Shown here: piece after piece, positions 23,928 to 33,356 of the stretch | Numbering within the stretch: position 1 is the first letter of the stretch | How the letters are laid out: every line of letters starts with the position of its first letter | Source of the DNA: Granulicella sapmiensis | GTDB taxonomy: Bacteria; Acidobacteriota; Terriglobia; Terriglobales; Acidobacteriaceae | Assembly (NCBI GenBank): GCA_026225395.1 | Contig: JAMFSR010000035.1 | Span: forward strand, 206,669 to 270,668 | DNA length: 64,000 nt | Reading direction: 5' to 3' | The notes under the pieces: generated by a model | Seen by the model: the letters and a program-made list of their open reading frames with translations, nothing else | Told to the model about the DNA's origin: nothing | The model's database searches: none | Made by a program: the position numbers and the translations under genes

Positions 23928-25685
23928 CTACTTCTCCGGCGTCCGCACCGTCACCGTTTCGTGGAACTCCTTACCCTCGCTGGCCGACCACACCGTCACC
24001 TGGTACTCCGTCCCCGGCTCCAGCTTCTCCAGCACGAAGCTCGGCGCCTCACTCGCCTTGGCCTCCTTCGGAGTCAACCCCATCTCACCCTTACCCGCCT
24101 GGTAGATCACCCCACTCCGTGCCGGCTCGCTGGTCTTCCACGAAATCCTCACCGAAGTCGCCGTCACCTCCGAAACCCCGACCTCAGTCGCCTTCAGTGC
24201 TCCCGCAGCGGTCTTCTTCCTCACCGCTTCGTCCTTCTTCACCGGCATCAGCGGCCCATCGGTGCACAGCGTCTCCGACGGCTGATGCGCACTACCGACA
24301 ATGCACCTCCCTGGAGCGTTGCTGTTCTTCCCCGCAATCCCCACCGGCTGGTTGTAGATCGCAATCGTCCCCGGCGCATACGACACCACATCCCCGCAGC
24401 TGTCATACGTCGTACACGAAATCGGGTTTGCCGGCGCCGTCACAAAGACAGTTTGCGGATTGATCGCACCGTTACAAGTCAGCGTAGCCGCGGCAATGAT
24501 CGAACCGCTGCTGTTCTCTAGCCCCGCTTCGCCTAGATAGTACGCAACGTTCTTCGGCGTGCAGGTCGCCGCAATCGTGCATGTTGCGCCTTGGGCATAC
24601 ATCTTGCCGGCCTTGCAGCTCCCTGCCCCTGTGTTCGTAAAGTCCAGTCCCAACGGCGAAGTCGCCGGAGAGCTCAGCACCGTAGAGACCACAACGCTCC
24701 CCAGCGTCCCTCCCTGATCGAACACGAACGTCATCGTCTGCGGTGCGCTCGCCTCCCCGATGTACACCGTCCCAAAGTTCACCTGTCCCACATGCACTTT
24801 CAGCACCCGGCTGTTGCCCGAATCCGCAATGAACACATCGCCACTCGTATCCACTGCCACGCCCCCGGGAGAGCTCAGCCCATACCCCACTCCCACGCGG
24901 CTCGAATAGTTCGGCGACAACGACTCGTACACGCCGCCCAACACCGGGTCGGCCACATACACATTCTTGTACGGGTCGACGGCGACGGCTTGCGGAAACT
25001 GCCATCCGACGGCTACCTTCGGCTCACACGATATCGCCACGCAGTTCTTCTCGACCTCCTGCACCACCGCCGGCTGATCGGTGGCCCCCACAAAGACATC
25101 TCCGCTCGAGTCCACCGCCAGGCCCTGAGGCTGCAGCCACCCTGTCCCAATGGTCGTCTGCGTGTTGTAGTTGCCATTCACCAGCCAGTTCTCCGTCACG
25201 CGATGGTGGGTCTCGTCGCTAAGATAAATGTCGTAGTTCGAATCCACAGCCAACCCCGCAGACGGAATCGGGTTCAACAGCGTGCTCAGCGTATACGTGT
25301 TGCCCGGCTTCAACTTAACCAGCGCCGCGCTGTTGTGGTACGCATCCCCGTTCAACACGTACACATTTCCACTCTTATCCGTGGCCAGCGCTGCGGGGCT
25401 GAACAGCGTCGAACTGTTCGCCACCGTCGTCGTCGTATACGTATTGCTCCCCGCCGAGCTCGGCGTCGCCTTCATCACCTTGGTCGCGGTCGGGGACGCG
25501 AAGTACACATTGCCGCCCGGATCCACGGCCACCGACTGCACGACCACCCCACTCTTCACCACTGTCTGCTGACCGGCATAATGCGCCGTCTGGGCCTCCA
25601 GCGAAAGACCAAATCCAACGACCAGCAAACTCAAAAAAAACACACGAAAGCTGCGGCCGAAGCGCACGCGCAAAGACATCATCAT
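23928..25685 (-). CDS. Secreted NHL-repeat protein with C-terminal fibronectin III-like domain
   Basis: A protein of 585 residues. A signal peptide (RVFFLSLLVVGFGLSLEAQ) is followed by about six NHL-type beta-propeller units recognised by the recurrent VAVDPxGNVYVAD/LAVDSSGDVFVG pattern (residues about 45-300). A Cys-rich middle domain with the HYDIN/choice-of-anchor look follows (VNFGTVYIGEASAPQTMTF). The last 90 residues (VTATSVRISWKTSEPARSGV, LEPGTEYQVTVWSA) form an FnIII-like domain. NHL propellers bind ligands or carry enzymatic sites; in Acidobacteriota such secreted forms are frequent and uncharacterised. The start at 25685 follows GGAGATC; two further ATG codons come immediately after it. 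Confidence 0.85.
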   Translation of the reverse strand: MMMSLRVRFGRSFRVFFLSLLVVGFGLSLEAQTAHYAGQQTVVKSGVVVQSVAVDPGGNVYFASPTATKVMKATPSSAGSNTYTTTTVANSSTLFSPAALATDKSGNVYVLNGDAYHNSAALVKLKPGNTYTLSTLLNPIPSAGLAVDSNYDIYLSDETHHRVTENWLVNGNYNTQTTIGTGWLQPQGLAVDSSGDVFVGATDQPAVVQEVEKNCVAISCEPKVAVGWQFPQAVAVDPYKNVYVADPVLGGVYESLSPNYSSRVGVGYGLSSPGGVAVDTSGDVFIADSGNSRVLKVHVGQVNFGTVYIGEASAPQTMTFVFDQGGTLGSVVVSTVLSSPATSPLGLDFTNTGAGSCKAGKMYAQGATCTIAATCTPKNVAYYLGEAGLENSSGSIIAAATLTCNGAINPQTVFVTAPANPISCTTYDSCGDVVSYAPGTIAIYNQPVGIAGKNSNAPGRCIVGSAHQPSETLCTDGPLMPVKKDEAVRKKTAAGALKATEVGVSEVTATSVRISWKTSEPARSGVIYQAGKGEMGLTPKEAKASEAPSFVLEKLEPGTEYQVTVWSASEGKEFHETVTVRTPEK

Positions 25686-25854
25686 GATCTCCAATTGTTC
25701 AGAAAGTTTTTTGCTGGCAGGCCCGCGAAGCGTATCCATTTGGAACGAAGCGTACCGGGCATTAAACGGACTGCCCACCACTTCGTCAAGCTAAATCGTT
25801 ACAGATGAGGAGCCTTCGCTATAGCAAACTCCGTCAAAATCCCCTCAGTTAGGA

Positions 25855-25898
25855 AACCACCCTCAAACCTCACTCCTGCAGCCCTCACACCTCAATAG
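25855..25898 (-). repeat. C/A-rich short repeat (ACCCTCAAACCTCACTCC)
   Basis: Imperfect 7-8 base units in the gap after the PBP1A gene. It closely resembles the stretch at 5735-5768 (CCTCAAACCTCACTCC shared exactly). Confidence 0.6.
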
Positions 25899-25911
25899 GA
25901 ACCCACACCCA

Positions 25912-28428
25912 CTACCCGTTCGGAGTCGCAGCCTTCGGCGTAACAGCCTTCGGCGCCAGCGCAGGAGGCGTCACCGTCTTCGGCGCTACAGGCGCAACAG
26001 CCTTCGGCGCAAGCGGCACACTCTTCGTCCCCGACTCATCCGCCGGAACCTCTTCAGAAGCCGCCGGAGGCGTCACAGGCGCAGCCGGCTTCGGCGCAGG
26101 CTTATCCGAGTCATCATCCGAGTCCGAATCATCCGTCTTCGCCGGCTTCGGAGCCAACTGCTCTTCATCCGCCGGAGCCACCGGAACATCCAGCTGCTTC
26201 CGCGGTGCTTCGTACTTCGCAAACTGCTCGTTCGGCTTATCCGCTATGGCGACCTTCATAAAGTCCATCCACATCGGCAGCGCCGCTTTGGCCCCGGTCT
26301 CTTTGTCCCCCAGCGATTGCGCCGGGTTATCGAACCCGATCCACGTTCCGCACGTAATCGAAGGCGAGAACCCCAGGAACCACGCATCCGTAAAGCTGTT
26401 CGTCGTTCCCGTCTTGCCGCCCAACGCATGCTTCATCGAAGCCGCCGCCGCGCCCGTCCCATGCTGCACCACCGCCTGCAGCAGGATCATCATCTTGCGC
26501 GCAATGTCGAGCGAGATCACCTCGCGCACCTCGGGCGTCTTCTGCTCCAGCGGCAACCCATCCGCCTGCGCTACCTTGCGAATGTAGTGCGGCGCAATCC
26601 GTATCCCGTCGTTCGGAAAGACGCTGTACGAAGCCACCTGCTCATCGAGCGAAATCCCTGCCGCACCGATCGCCACCGGTAGAAAGCTCGGCAGCGGAGC
26701 CGTTACGCCAAATCGACGCGCGACAGCGATCACCTTGTTGATCCCAACCTTGTCCGCCAATCGCAGCGCCGGAATGTTCCGCGACTCCGCGAACGCATCG
26801 ATAAGGGTCATCTGCCCCTTCCAGTCGTTCTCGTAGTTGTGCGGCGTGTACGGCCCATTCGGCGTGTAGAAGCTCGCCGGTCCGTCCAGCACGGTGTCTG
26901 TCGGCTTCATCCCGGCCTCAAACGCCGCCGTGTAGTCATACGGCTTGAACGACGATCCTGTCTGCCGCTGCGCCTGCGTCGCCCGGTTGAACTGGCTAAG
27001 CGCAAAGTCCCGCCCACCCACCATCACCAGCACTTCGCCGTTCGAGTTATCGACCGCCATCATCGAAGCCTGCGCCCCCGAGTCCTCCTCGAGAATCACA
27101 TGCAGCGGTGCAGCCGCAGCCACCTTCACATACACAACGTCGCCTACCTGCGCCAGGTCCGTGCCCTTGGTCTTCTGTGTCCACACCCAATCCGCCGGAA
27201 CCATCGTCGCCTCTTGCGCGCCGATCTTCACCACCATCTTCGCCGCCGTAACCTCGGTCACCAACGCATGGAAGTAGGCATTATCCGCGATCGGCTGCGT
27301 CCAGTCCGGATGCTTGTACGAATCCAGATCCGCGCCCACATTCTGTAGCTTGCCCTTCCACCCGTGCCGGCGTTCATAGGTCGCCGTTCCATCCAGCACC
27401 GCCTGGTTCGCCACACGCTGCAGGTCGAGATCAAGGGTTGTATAAACCCTGAGCCCCGCTCCATGTACCTCTTCCACGCCGTACTGCTGCTCCAGCTGCC
27501 GGCGAACCTCTTCCACAAAATACGGCGCTTCGGTGTTCGCTGGAGCCTCCAGTTTCAACCCCAGCGGCATGGCCTTGGCCTCTTCCGCCTGCTGCTCGGT
27601 GATCTTCTTGTTGTTCACCATCTCGGTCAGCACAAGATTCCGCCGCTTCAACGCCCGCTCCGGATGCCGCACCGGCGAGTACTCCTCAGGCCCCTTGGGC
27701 AGCGCCGCCAGCAGCGCCGCCTCAGGCAGCGTCAGCTCCCGCGCATGCTTCGAGAAGTAATACTCAGACCCAGCCTCAAACCCATACGTCCCACGCCCCA
27801 GATAAATTTGATTGGCATACAGCGTAAAGATCTGCTGCTTGGTAAAGCGACGCTCGATCTCCAGCGTCAGCACAATCTCCTGGATCTTGCGCCCATACGT
27901 CTTCTCGGACGATAGGAACAAATTTCTCGCCAGCTGCATCGTCAGCGTCGACGCTCCCTGCGCCTTCCCATGCGAATGCACGTCCTGGTAGGCCGCTCCC
28001 ACCATGCGCACCAGGTTCAACCCGCCGTTGGTGAAGAAGTCCTTGTCCTCAATCGAAACGATGGCATCCTGCAGCACCGGTGGCAGCTCCGAGTACGGCA
28101 CCACCACGCGCCGCTCCAACGCAAACGATCCAAAAACCTTGCCATGGATGTCATACAGCTCAGTAGTCGTGCTCGGTCGGTACCGCTCCAGCTCCGCCAT
28201 CTGCGGCAGATTGATGGAGTACACCAGCAGCAGCCCCACCATCACGCCGAACACAGCGGAAGCGCCCAGCAGCAGATAAAACGCCGCTCGCGCAGCGATC
28301 TTGCGGCTGCGGAACTCAGGTTCACGGAAAGGAAAGCTGCGCATCGCGCGCCAGAAAGCGGAGCGGCGAAGGTCCTTCGCCTCTTCCTCGTCCGGTTCTT
28401 GTTTTTGGGAGGTCAGCGGGCTCTGCAC
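25912..28428 (-). CDS. Class A penicillin-binding protein (PBP1A)
   Basis: A protein of 838 residues: cytoplasmic tail, one membrane helix (residues about 48-72), GT51 glycosyltransferase (AIVSIEDKDFF with catalytic Glu, GASTLTMQLARN, RRFTKQQIFTLYANQIYLG), then transpeptidase with S-x-x-K in TGSSFKP, S-x-N in ESRNIP and K-T-G in GGKTGTT. It polymerises lipid II and crosslinks peptidoglycan in the periplasm. The final 120 residues are Pro/Ala/Lys/Asp-rich (DSDSDDDSDKP, PKAVAPVAPK) and look disordered, longer than in most PBP1A. The S41 protease gene lies directly upstream on the same strand, 46 bases away, suggesting joint expression for cell wall or envelope maintenance. Confidence 0.94.
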   Translation of the reverse strand: MQSPLTSQKQEPDEEEAKDLRRSAFWRAMRSFPFREPEFRSRKIAARAAFYLLLGASAVFGVMVGLLLVYSINLPQMAELERYRPSTTTELYDIHGKVFGSFALERRVVVPYSELPPVLQDAIVSIEDKDFFTNGGLNLVRMVGAAYQDVHSHGKAQGASTLTMQLARNLFLSSEKTYGRKIQEIVLTLEIERRFTKQQIFTLYANQIYLGRGTYGFEAGSEYYFSKHARELTLPEAALLAALPKGPEEYSPVRHPERALKRRNLVLTEMVNNKKITEQQAEEAKAMPLGLKLEAPANTEAPYFVEEVRRQLEQQYGVEEVHGAGLRVYTTLDLDLQRVANQAVLDGTATYERRHGWKGKLQNVGADLDSYKHPDWTQPIADNAYFHALVTEVTAAKMVVKIGAQEATMVPADWVWTQKTKGTDLAQVGDVVYVKVAAAAPLHVILEEDSGAQASMMAVDNSNGEVLVMVGGRDFALSQFNRATQAQRQTGSSFKPYDYTAAFEAGMKPTDTVLDGPASFYTPNGPYTPHNYENDWKGQMTLIDAFAESRNIPALRLADKVGINKVIAVARRFGVTAPLPSFLPVAIGAAGISLDEQVASYSVFPNDGIRIAPHYIRKVAQADGLPLEQKTPEVREVISLDIARKMMILLQAVVQHGTGAAAASMKHALGGKTGTTNSFTDAWFLGFSPSITCGTWIGFDNPAQSLGDKETGAKAALPMWMDFMKVAIADKPNEQFAKYEAPRKQLDVPVAPADEEQLAPKPAKTDDSDSDDDSDKPAPKPAAPVTPPAASEEVPADESGTKSVPLAPKAVAPVAPKTVTPPALAPKAVTPKAATPNG

Positions 28429-28474
28429 GGCATTTCCACCTTACCATGCAGAGCCCGCGTTAAACGTGCTTCGT

Positions 28475-29719
28475 CTAAACCTGCTTTGCCTTCAGCATAT
28501 CCAACGCTTTGTTCAGCTGATCATCGGCTGGAACCACCGGCTTCTTGTTGGCCGGCGCGGCGATCTTGCCGGGCACAGCCGGTGCCGCGTCATCGTCAGG
28601 CGCCGAAAGATCATCCATGCTCGAAGCCACCAGCGTTCCCGGCGTCACGGCATCGTCTTCGATCTTCTTTCCATCCGGCGAAGCGTACTTCGCCACCGAA
28701 AGGATCAGCGCCCCGCCGTCGGGCAAGTCAAAGGTCTTCTGCTGCGATCCCTCGCCGAACGTCTTCTCGCCGACCAGGTCCGCACGCTTGTCGTCCATCA
28801 AAGCGGCAGCCACAACCTCTGCCGGTCCTGACGTCCCGCGGTTGACCAGCACCACCATAGGCGCCGTCGCGTTCACCGTCTTCGCTGCATCAGCCATAAA
28901 CGTCTGCGTCGGGAACTTCTGGCCTTCCAGCGTCGCAATCGTGCCCGACTTCAGGAAGAAGTTCGCCAACCGCACCGCCTCAGTCATATCGCCACCCGCC
29001 ACATCGCGCAGATCGAGAAGGATCTTCTTGTTCCCGGACTTCGTCATGGCCTTCAGCTTGGCCTCCACCTGTGCCACATGGTCCTTGTCCAGGATCATCG
29101 GCTTCAGGTCGAGAATCGTCGAGTTCTCCAACATCGTCTCCGCCACCGCCGGCTCGGAAACCACAACACGGTTGAGCGTAATCTTGTCCGGTTCAGCCTT
29201 CCGTGGACGAATTACCGCGATCTGCAGCTCAGTTCCCGGCTGGCCTTCCAGCAGCAACTGAATCATCGCCAGCGAAAGGTCGCGCGTATCCTGGGTGCCG
29301 ATCGACTCGATGATGTCGCCATCGTTCAGGTTTGCCTTATCGGCCGGGCTGCCCGGAACCACCGAAATAATCGTCGCGTACCCAAAGCGCTTCGAAACAT
29401 CGACGCCAATCTGCGCCTTGCCGCCCTTATCTTCCTTGTAAGCCTTATAATCCGCGGGCGAAAGATAGCTCGAATCCGCATCCAGCGACTCCAGCAGCCC
29501 GCGCAGCGCACCGTTCGTCACCGCCGGAATGTTGGGGTCGACCACATAGTCGCTCTGCACATGCTGTAGCACTTCGCCATACACGTTGATCTGGCGATAC
29601 GCGCCATCCTGCGGCGAGTCATCCGCCGCGCGAACCCCATACGCATTTACGCCCAGAAAAATGCAAAGAACAACGGCAACCGAGGTAGCGAGTAACGAAA
29701 TCTTGAGGCTCTTGGGCAT
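28475..29719 (-). CDS. S41-family C-terminal processing protease
   Basis: A protein of 414 residues. Signal anchor SLLATSVAVVLCIFLGVNAY, then an N-terminal helical segment (YGEVLQHVQSDYVVDP), a PDZ domain (FGYATIISVVPGSPADKANLNDGDIIESI) and the tail-specific protease core with catalytic Ser in VNRGTSGPAE and Lys in VGEKTFGEGSQQ. Such enzymes degrade or trim periplasmic proteins, including cell wall hydrolases and PBPs. The protein ends with a Pro/Ala/Asp-rich linker and a short helix (LNKALDMLK). ATG 29719 is preferred over 29761, since the anchor begins three residues later. It precedes the PBP1A gene. Confidence 0.9.
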   Translation of the reverse strand: MPKSLKISLLATSVAVVLCIFLGVNAYGVRAADDSPQDGAYRQINVYGEVLQHVQSDYVVDPNIPAVTNGALRGLLESLDADSSYLSPADYKAYKEDKGGKAQIGVDVSKRFGYATIISVVPGSPADKANLNDGDIIESIGTQDTRDLSLAMIQLLLEGQPGTELQIAVIRPRKAEPDKITLNRVVVSEPAVAETMLENSTILDLKPMILDKDHVAQVEAKLKAMTKSGNKKILLDLRDVAGGDMTEAVRLANFFLKSGTIATLEGQKFPTQTFMADAAKTVNATAPMVVLVNRGTSGPAEVVAAALMDDKRADLVGEKTFGEGSQQKTFDLPDGGALILSVAKYASPDGKKIEDDAVTPGTLVASSMDDLSAPDDDAAPAVPGKIAAPANKKPVVPADDQLNKALDMLKAKQV

Positions 29720-29829
29720 AAGGTGAAAAGTCCCCTCCATGGGGGTTTTTGCTACTAGCAAGATTTAGACGATCTCGCTGCCAAAATGATACCTGACCTT
29801 CAGGAAACCGCGCTCCAGAGCAGGGCGAT

Positions 29830-29906
29830 TGGTGGCGGTGACTGGAATCGAACCAGTGACCTACGGGTTATGAGTCCGTCGCTCTAACCATCTGAGCTAC
29901 ACCGCC
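29830..29906 (-). tRNA. tRNA-Met (anticodon CAU)
   Basis: Cloverleaf read on the minus strand: acceptor GGCGGTG/CACCGCC, D arm TAGCTCAGATGGTTAGAGC, anticodon loop CTCATAA, T arm CACTGGTTCGATTCCAGT; discriminator A and encoded CCA end at 29830. The pair next to the anticodon loop is A-C, otherwise stems are regular. A first pair G-C and D loop argue for an elongator rather than initiator tRNA; a tRNA-Ile2 with lysidine at C34 is the alternative for CAU. Confidence 0.92.
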
Positions 29907-30021
29907 AGTGTGGGGAAACCATCATCAAGCGGCGCACACAAATCCCGGCCGCGACGACAGCCGCATCTCCATCATAGTTTTCGTGACTTCGCAGGTCAAA
30001 CCTGAGAAGCTTTTCATCAGC

Positions 30022-30252
30022 ATGTTTCGCCGCCCCAAGCTTCCGTTCGCAGCCGGTCTCGCCTTCTGCCTCGCCACTGCCGCCGCCCACGCCGACACCC
30101 CGGACTGCGGCCTGCACACCAATTGCGGCCTTACGCGCGCGCTTCACATCCTGTATGTGGCCGCTGGCGTCCTCGGAGTCATCTTCGCCGTCGTCCTCGC
30201 CGCCGCCTTCTATCTTTACCGCAGGAACAAGCGCACGGACCTGCTCCGCTGA
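30022..30252 (+). CDS. Small exported or membrane protein upstream of kdsB
   Basis: A 76-residue protein. Residues 1-22 (FRRPKLPFAAGLAFCLATAA, then AHAD) form a signal peptide; a short loop with two Cys (CGLHTNCG) follows, then one strong membrane helix (LYVAAGVLGVIFAVVLAAAF) and a basic tail (YLYRRNKRTDLL). Topology should place the Cys loop in the periplasm and the tail in the cytosol. Its stop TGA shares bases with the kdsB start (TGATG at 30250-30254), so the two are probably translated together. No family is recognised; a role at the envelope with LPS synthesis is only guilt by association. Confidence 0.65.
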   Translation: MFRRPKLPFAAGLAFCLATAAAHADTPDCGLHTNCGLTRALHILYVAAGVLGVIFAVVLAAAFYLYRRNKRTDLLR

Positions 30253-30986
30253 TGGCTAACCCACGCATTCTAGGGGTCATTCCCGCCCGCTTGGCGTCGA
30301 CGCGGCTTCCCCGCAAGGTGCTCCGTGAGCTCGCGGGCCAGCCGCTCCTGCACTGGGTCTATCGTGCTGCTCTGGCATGCCCGCAGTTCGATCAGGTTGT
30401 CATTGCTACCGATTCGCCTGAAGTCGAAGCTCTGTGCCGCGAACGGGGCTGGCCTTCCCTGCTGACTTCGCCTGATCTGCCTAGCGGAACTGACCGTTTA
30501 AATGCTGTTTCGCAGAGTGTTGACGCGGACATTTACGTCAATGTCCAAGGCGATGAACCGTTGCTGCAGCCGGGGCATATCGATGCGATTCTGGCGCCGT
30601 TTGTGCTGGAGCATGTGGATGTGTCGACGCTCAAAGTCCTTTGCCGTCAAGAAGATATCGACAATCCGAATGCGGTAAAAGTTATTACAGCGAGCGATGG
30701 GCGGGCGTTATATTTCTCGCGGGCGACGATTCCGTTTGACCGGGATGGGGCCGGTACTGCGCAGATTTGGAAGCACTTAGGGCTGTATGCGTATCGCAAA
30801 GCGGCGTTGCAGCGTTTTGCTTCGCTTCCTGTGGGAATTCTTGAACAAACTGAGCGTTTGGAACAGTTACGGCTGCTGGAGCATGGCTTAGCGTTGTATG
30901 TCGCGGAGGCTCCGTGCGACACGATTGGGGTCGATACGGAGGAGGATCTCCAGCGGGTGGCGGAGATCCTGCGGGGGATGGTTTAG
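30252..30986 (+). CDS. kdsB: 3-deoxy-manno-octulosonate cytidylyltransferase (CMP-KDO synthetase)
   Basis: A protein of 244 residues, the normal KdsB size. Nucleotide-binding GVIPARLASTRLPRKVL, the metal and CTP site NVQGDEPLL, and the ATDSPEV, NPNAVKV, YFSRATIPF, KHLGLYAYRK and APCDTIGVDTEEDL blocks are all present. It activates KDO for lipid A core assembly, evidence that the organism makes KDO-containing LPS. ATG 30252 overlaps the previous stop by one base. The left end of the gene is C-rich like the DNA before it; from about 30.5 kb on, the + strand becomes G-rich, so the composition switch falls inside this gene. Confidence 0.94.
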   Translation: MANPRILGVIPARLASTRLPRKVLRELAGQPLLHWVYRAALACPQFDQVVIATDSPEVEALCRERGWPSLLTSPDLPSGTDRLNAVSQSVDADIYVNVQGDEPLLQPGHIDAILAPFVLEHVDVSTLKVLCRQEDIDNPNAVKVITASDGRALYFSRATIPFDRDGAGTAQIWKHLGLYAYRKAALQRFASLPVGILEQTERLEQLRLLEHGLALYVAEAPCDTIGVDTEEDLQRVAEILRGMV

Positions 30987-31095
30987 GTCGAAAACACCAC
31001 AAATTTTTGGTGCAATTTTACGGTGGTTTGTGGTGAGTTGTGGTGAGTTTGTGGAGTCTGTGGTGTCCAGCAAACTTGACATTTGGGAGAGGCGA

Positions 31096-31764
31096 CTAGA
31101 TCGTCTCCAACCTCAGCCGCAACCCGTTTTCGACGACCTCAGCCTTCACATGCTCGAGCGTCTCGACGACCCACTCGACTCCCGCGGCACGCAACTCGTC
31201 GGCTGAGTGCGTCCCGAGTACCCCGAGTACACGGCAGCCGGCAGCCTTGCCGGCACGCACACCGCTGGGAGCGTCTTCGATGACGATGCAGTCTTTCGGT
31301 GCGGCGTGGATCAGCTCTGCGCCCTTGATGTAAGGCTCGGGGTGAGGCTTGCCGTTGACGACGCGGTCGCCGCTGATGATGCGCTCCGGTACTGGAAGAT
31401 TTGCTACCTTGAGGCGGCCTACGAGGAGGCGGTAGGTTGCCGAGCTGACGATGGCCCAGCGGTCCATCGGTAGAGACTCCAGCAGGTCTTTTACGCCGGG
31501 GAGGACAGTGAGATCGGCGACGTCTTTGAGTTCCATGTCTTCGATCAACTTCAGGCCTTCGACGACGTTGATGCCGGGGACTAACTTCTGCATGACGTCT
31601 ACTGCGCGGGTTCCGTGTTCGATCTCGAAGTCGTCGGCTACAGGAACGCCGTAGTGCTGCGCCCATTTACGCCAGCAGCGGTTTACGCTGCCGATAGAAC
31701 TTACAATCACGCCATCGTTATCGAACAACAGGCCTGCTGCTTCCACCGTTACCAAACCGCTCAA
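31096..31764 (-). CDS. HAD-superfamily sugar phosphatase/phosphomutase-like hydrolase
   Basis: A protein of 222 residues. HAD motif I is FDNDGVIVSS (nucleophile Asp15, acid/base Asp17 with Asn between), motif II AIVSSAT, motif III lysine in VNGKPHPEPY and motif IV IEDAPSGV. The cap domain is helical. It resembles the subgroup of 2-deoxyglucose-6-P, glycerol-3-P and other small sugar phosphatases; beta-phosphoglucomutase is less likely. The start is TTG at 31764, seven bases after AGGGAG, and overlaps the stop of the phosphohexomutase gene as TTGA, so the two are translationally coupled. That coupling suggests a substrate produced by hexose-phosphate metabolism. Confidence 0.88.
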   Translation of the reverse strand: MSGLVTVEAAGLLFDNDGVIVSSIGSVNRCWRKWAQHYGVPVADDFEIEHGTRAVDVMQKLVPGINVVEGLKLIEDMELKDVADLTVLPGVKDLLESLPMDRWAIVSSATYRLLVGRLKVANLPVPERIISGDRVVNGKPHPEPYIKGAELIHAAPKDCIVIEDAPSGVRAGKAAGCRVLGVLGTHSADELRAAGVEWVVETLEHVKAEVVENGLRLRLETI

Positions 31765-33209
31765 GCTGCATCTCCCTGCAGGACGAAGGACTTCGCCGCT
31801 GCCAACACCTGCTGCACGCTTTCAGCGCTGCAGCTTTCGCAATAGACACGCAACAAGGGCTCGGTGCCGCTGGCGCGCAGGAGCAGCCATGTTTCAGCCG
31901 CGTTCGCTTTGCCGGTGCAGGCTGAATTTTCGAGGAAGAACTTGATACCGTCGAGCGTTTCCATCTTTAGAACTTTCAGGCCGGCAATGTCGCTTTCACC
32001 AGGGATGAAAGCTTTTGCGCGACGTATTGCAGATTGCTTGAGGGCCTCATCGATGTGCATATCGATGCGACCGTATTGATGCTCGCCGTACTCGGATTGC
32101 AGCGCGGCTACAAGCTCGCCGAGGGTCTTGTGCTCGTCGGCCATCACGTTGGCAAGGAGCAGGCTGTTCAGCAAACCGTCACGTTCGGGAAGGTGCCTGG
32201 AGATGCCGACCCCGCCGGATTCTTCCCCACCGATTAAGATGTCTTTCTCGAGCATGAGGTCGCATACGTATTTGAAGCCGATGCCGTGCTCATGCAGCGT
32301 GCGGTTGTGCTTGGCGGCGATGCGGTCGAGCATCTTGGTGGTGTTGAAGGCGCGCGTGACGTCGCCCGGCCACTTCTTGCGTTCCAGCAGCCACTGAAGC
32401 AGGACGGCGAAAATCTTGTGCGCGTCGACCACGTTGCCGTGCTCGTCGACCGAGCCGATGCGGTCGGCGTCGCCGTCGGTGATGAGGCCGGCGTCGCACT
32501 TTTCGGCAACGACGGCTTTCTGCGTGGCGGCGATGTGCGGAAGGATGGGCTCGGGGTTGATGCCCGGGAAAGCGGGGTTGAGTTCACTGCGGAACTCGAC
32601 GAACGGAATGCCGGCGCGGGAGAAGATGCCGGCGATGTAGCCTTTGCCGGCGCCGTACATGGTGTCGATGAGGAACTTGTAGCCGGAGGCTTTGATGGCT
32701 TTGAGATCGACGAAGGATTCGAGGGCGGCGATGTAGGTGGGCGCGAAGTCGACTTCTTCTATGGCAGCTTTTTGAGGGGCGTCGGGGAGTGGCTTGAGGA
32801 GATAGCTTTCGATGAGGGCGATCTGCGAGGGCTTGCCTGAGCCGCCGTAGCTGGCCTTGTACTTTACGCCGTTCCACTCGGCAGGATTGTGACTGGAGGT
32901 GATCATGACGCCGCCGGCGGCCTTGCGCTCGCGGACGGCGAAGGAGAGCTCCGGGGTGGGGGTGATCTTGTCGGCGAAGAAGACGGGGATGCCTGCTGTT
33001 GCCATGACTTCGGCGACGACTTTGGCGAAGGAGCGGGAGCCGAAGCGGGTGTCGTAGCCGATGCAGATACCGGCGGTGGGGTCTTCGTGGGCGATGACGA
33101 AGTGCGCAATGGCGCGGGCGGCGATGCGGACGTTGGCGTAGGTGAAGTCGTCGGCGATAATGCCGCGCCAGCCGTCGGTGCCGAATTTTACGATTGTGGA
33201 TTCAGTCAT
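31761..33209 (-). CDS. Phosphoglucomutase/phosphomannomutase family protein
   Basis: A protein of 482 residues with the four alpha-D-phosphohexomutase domains. Catalytic phosphoserine loop is ITSSHNPAEWNGVK, metal loop DGDADR, sugar-binding loop GGEESGG and phosphate-binding loop RASGTEPLLR. FGTDGWRGIIADDF is the standard N-terminus, so ATG 33209 is the start; an upstream extension to 33407 would be a translation of dispersed repeats. Interconverts hexose 1- and 6-phosphates; specificity for glucose or mannose cannot be told. With mannose-1-P guanylyltransferase at 35166 it could supply GDP-mannose. Confidence 0.93.
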   Translation of the reverse strand: MTESTIVKFGTDGWRGIIADDFTYANVRIAARAIAHFVIAHEDPTAGICIGYDTRFGSRSFAKVVAEVMATAGIPVFFADKITPTPELSFAVRERKAAGGVMITSSHNPAEWNGVKYKASYGGSGKPSQIALIESYLLKPLPDAPQKAAIEEVDFAPTYIAALESFVDLKAIKASGYKFLIDTMYGAGKGYIAGIFSRAGIPFVEFRSELNPAFPGINPEPILPHIAATQKAVVAEKCDAGLITDGDADRIGSVDEHGNVVDAHKIFAVLLQWLLERKKWPGDVTRAFNTTKMLDRIAAKHNRTLHEHGIGFKYVCDLMLEKDILIGGEESGGVGISRHLPERDGLLNSLLLANVMADEHKTLGELVAALQSEYGEHQYGRIDMHIDEALKQSAIRRAKAFIPGESDIAGLKVLKMETLDGIKFFLENSACTGKANAAETWLLLRASGTEPLLRVYCESCSAESVQQVLAAAKSFVLQGDAA

Positions 33210-33274
33210 TTGGTGGGTTGTGGTCCTTGCGTGGTGCTTTGTTGATTTTACAGGGGTAGCGGGGCGGGGAAATT

Positions 33275-33339
33275 TTGCAGGTTCGTTGGAGATCGGGAAC
33301 GCAGAGGGCGCGGGGTTACGCAGAGGACGCAAAGGGGAT
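33275..33339 (+). repeat. Family-2 dispersed repeat, copy a
   Basis: Core GTTGGAGATCGGGAACGCAG followed by loosely repeated 9-base units of the ACGCAGAGG type. Six copies (33275, 37780, 39073, 40378, 42636, 45371) all point the same way. Confidence 0.85.
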
Positions 33340-33356
33340 GTGGTGTTGAGTTGGGC

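Noticed and set aside
30300..30600. Replication origin at the C-to-G skew switch
   Set aside because: No dnaA, dnaN, gyrB or DnaA-box cluster is present and the skew turns back within 20 kb, which fits an inverted segment better.
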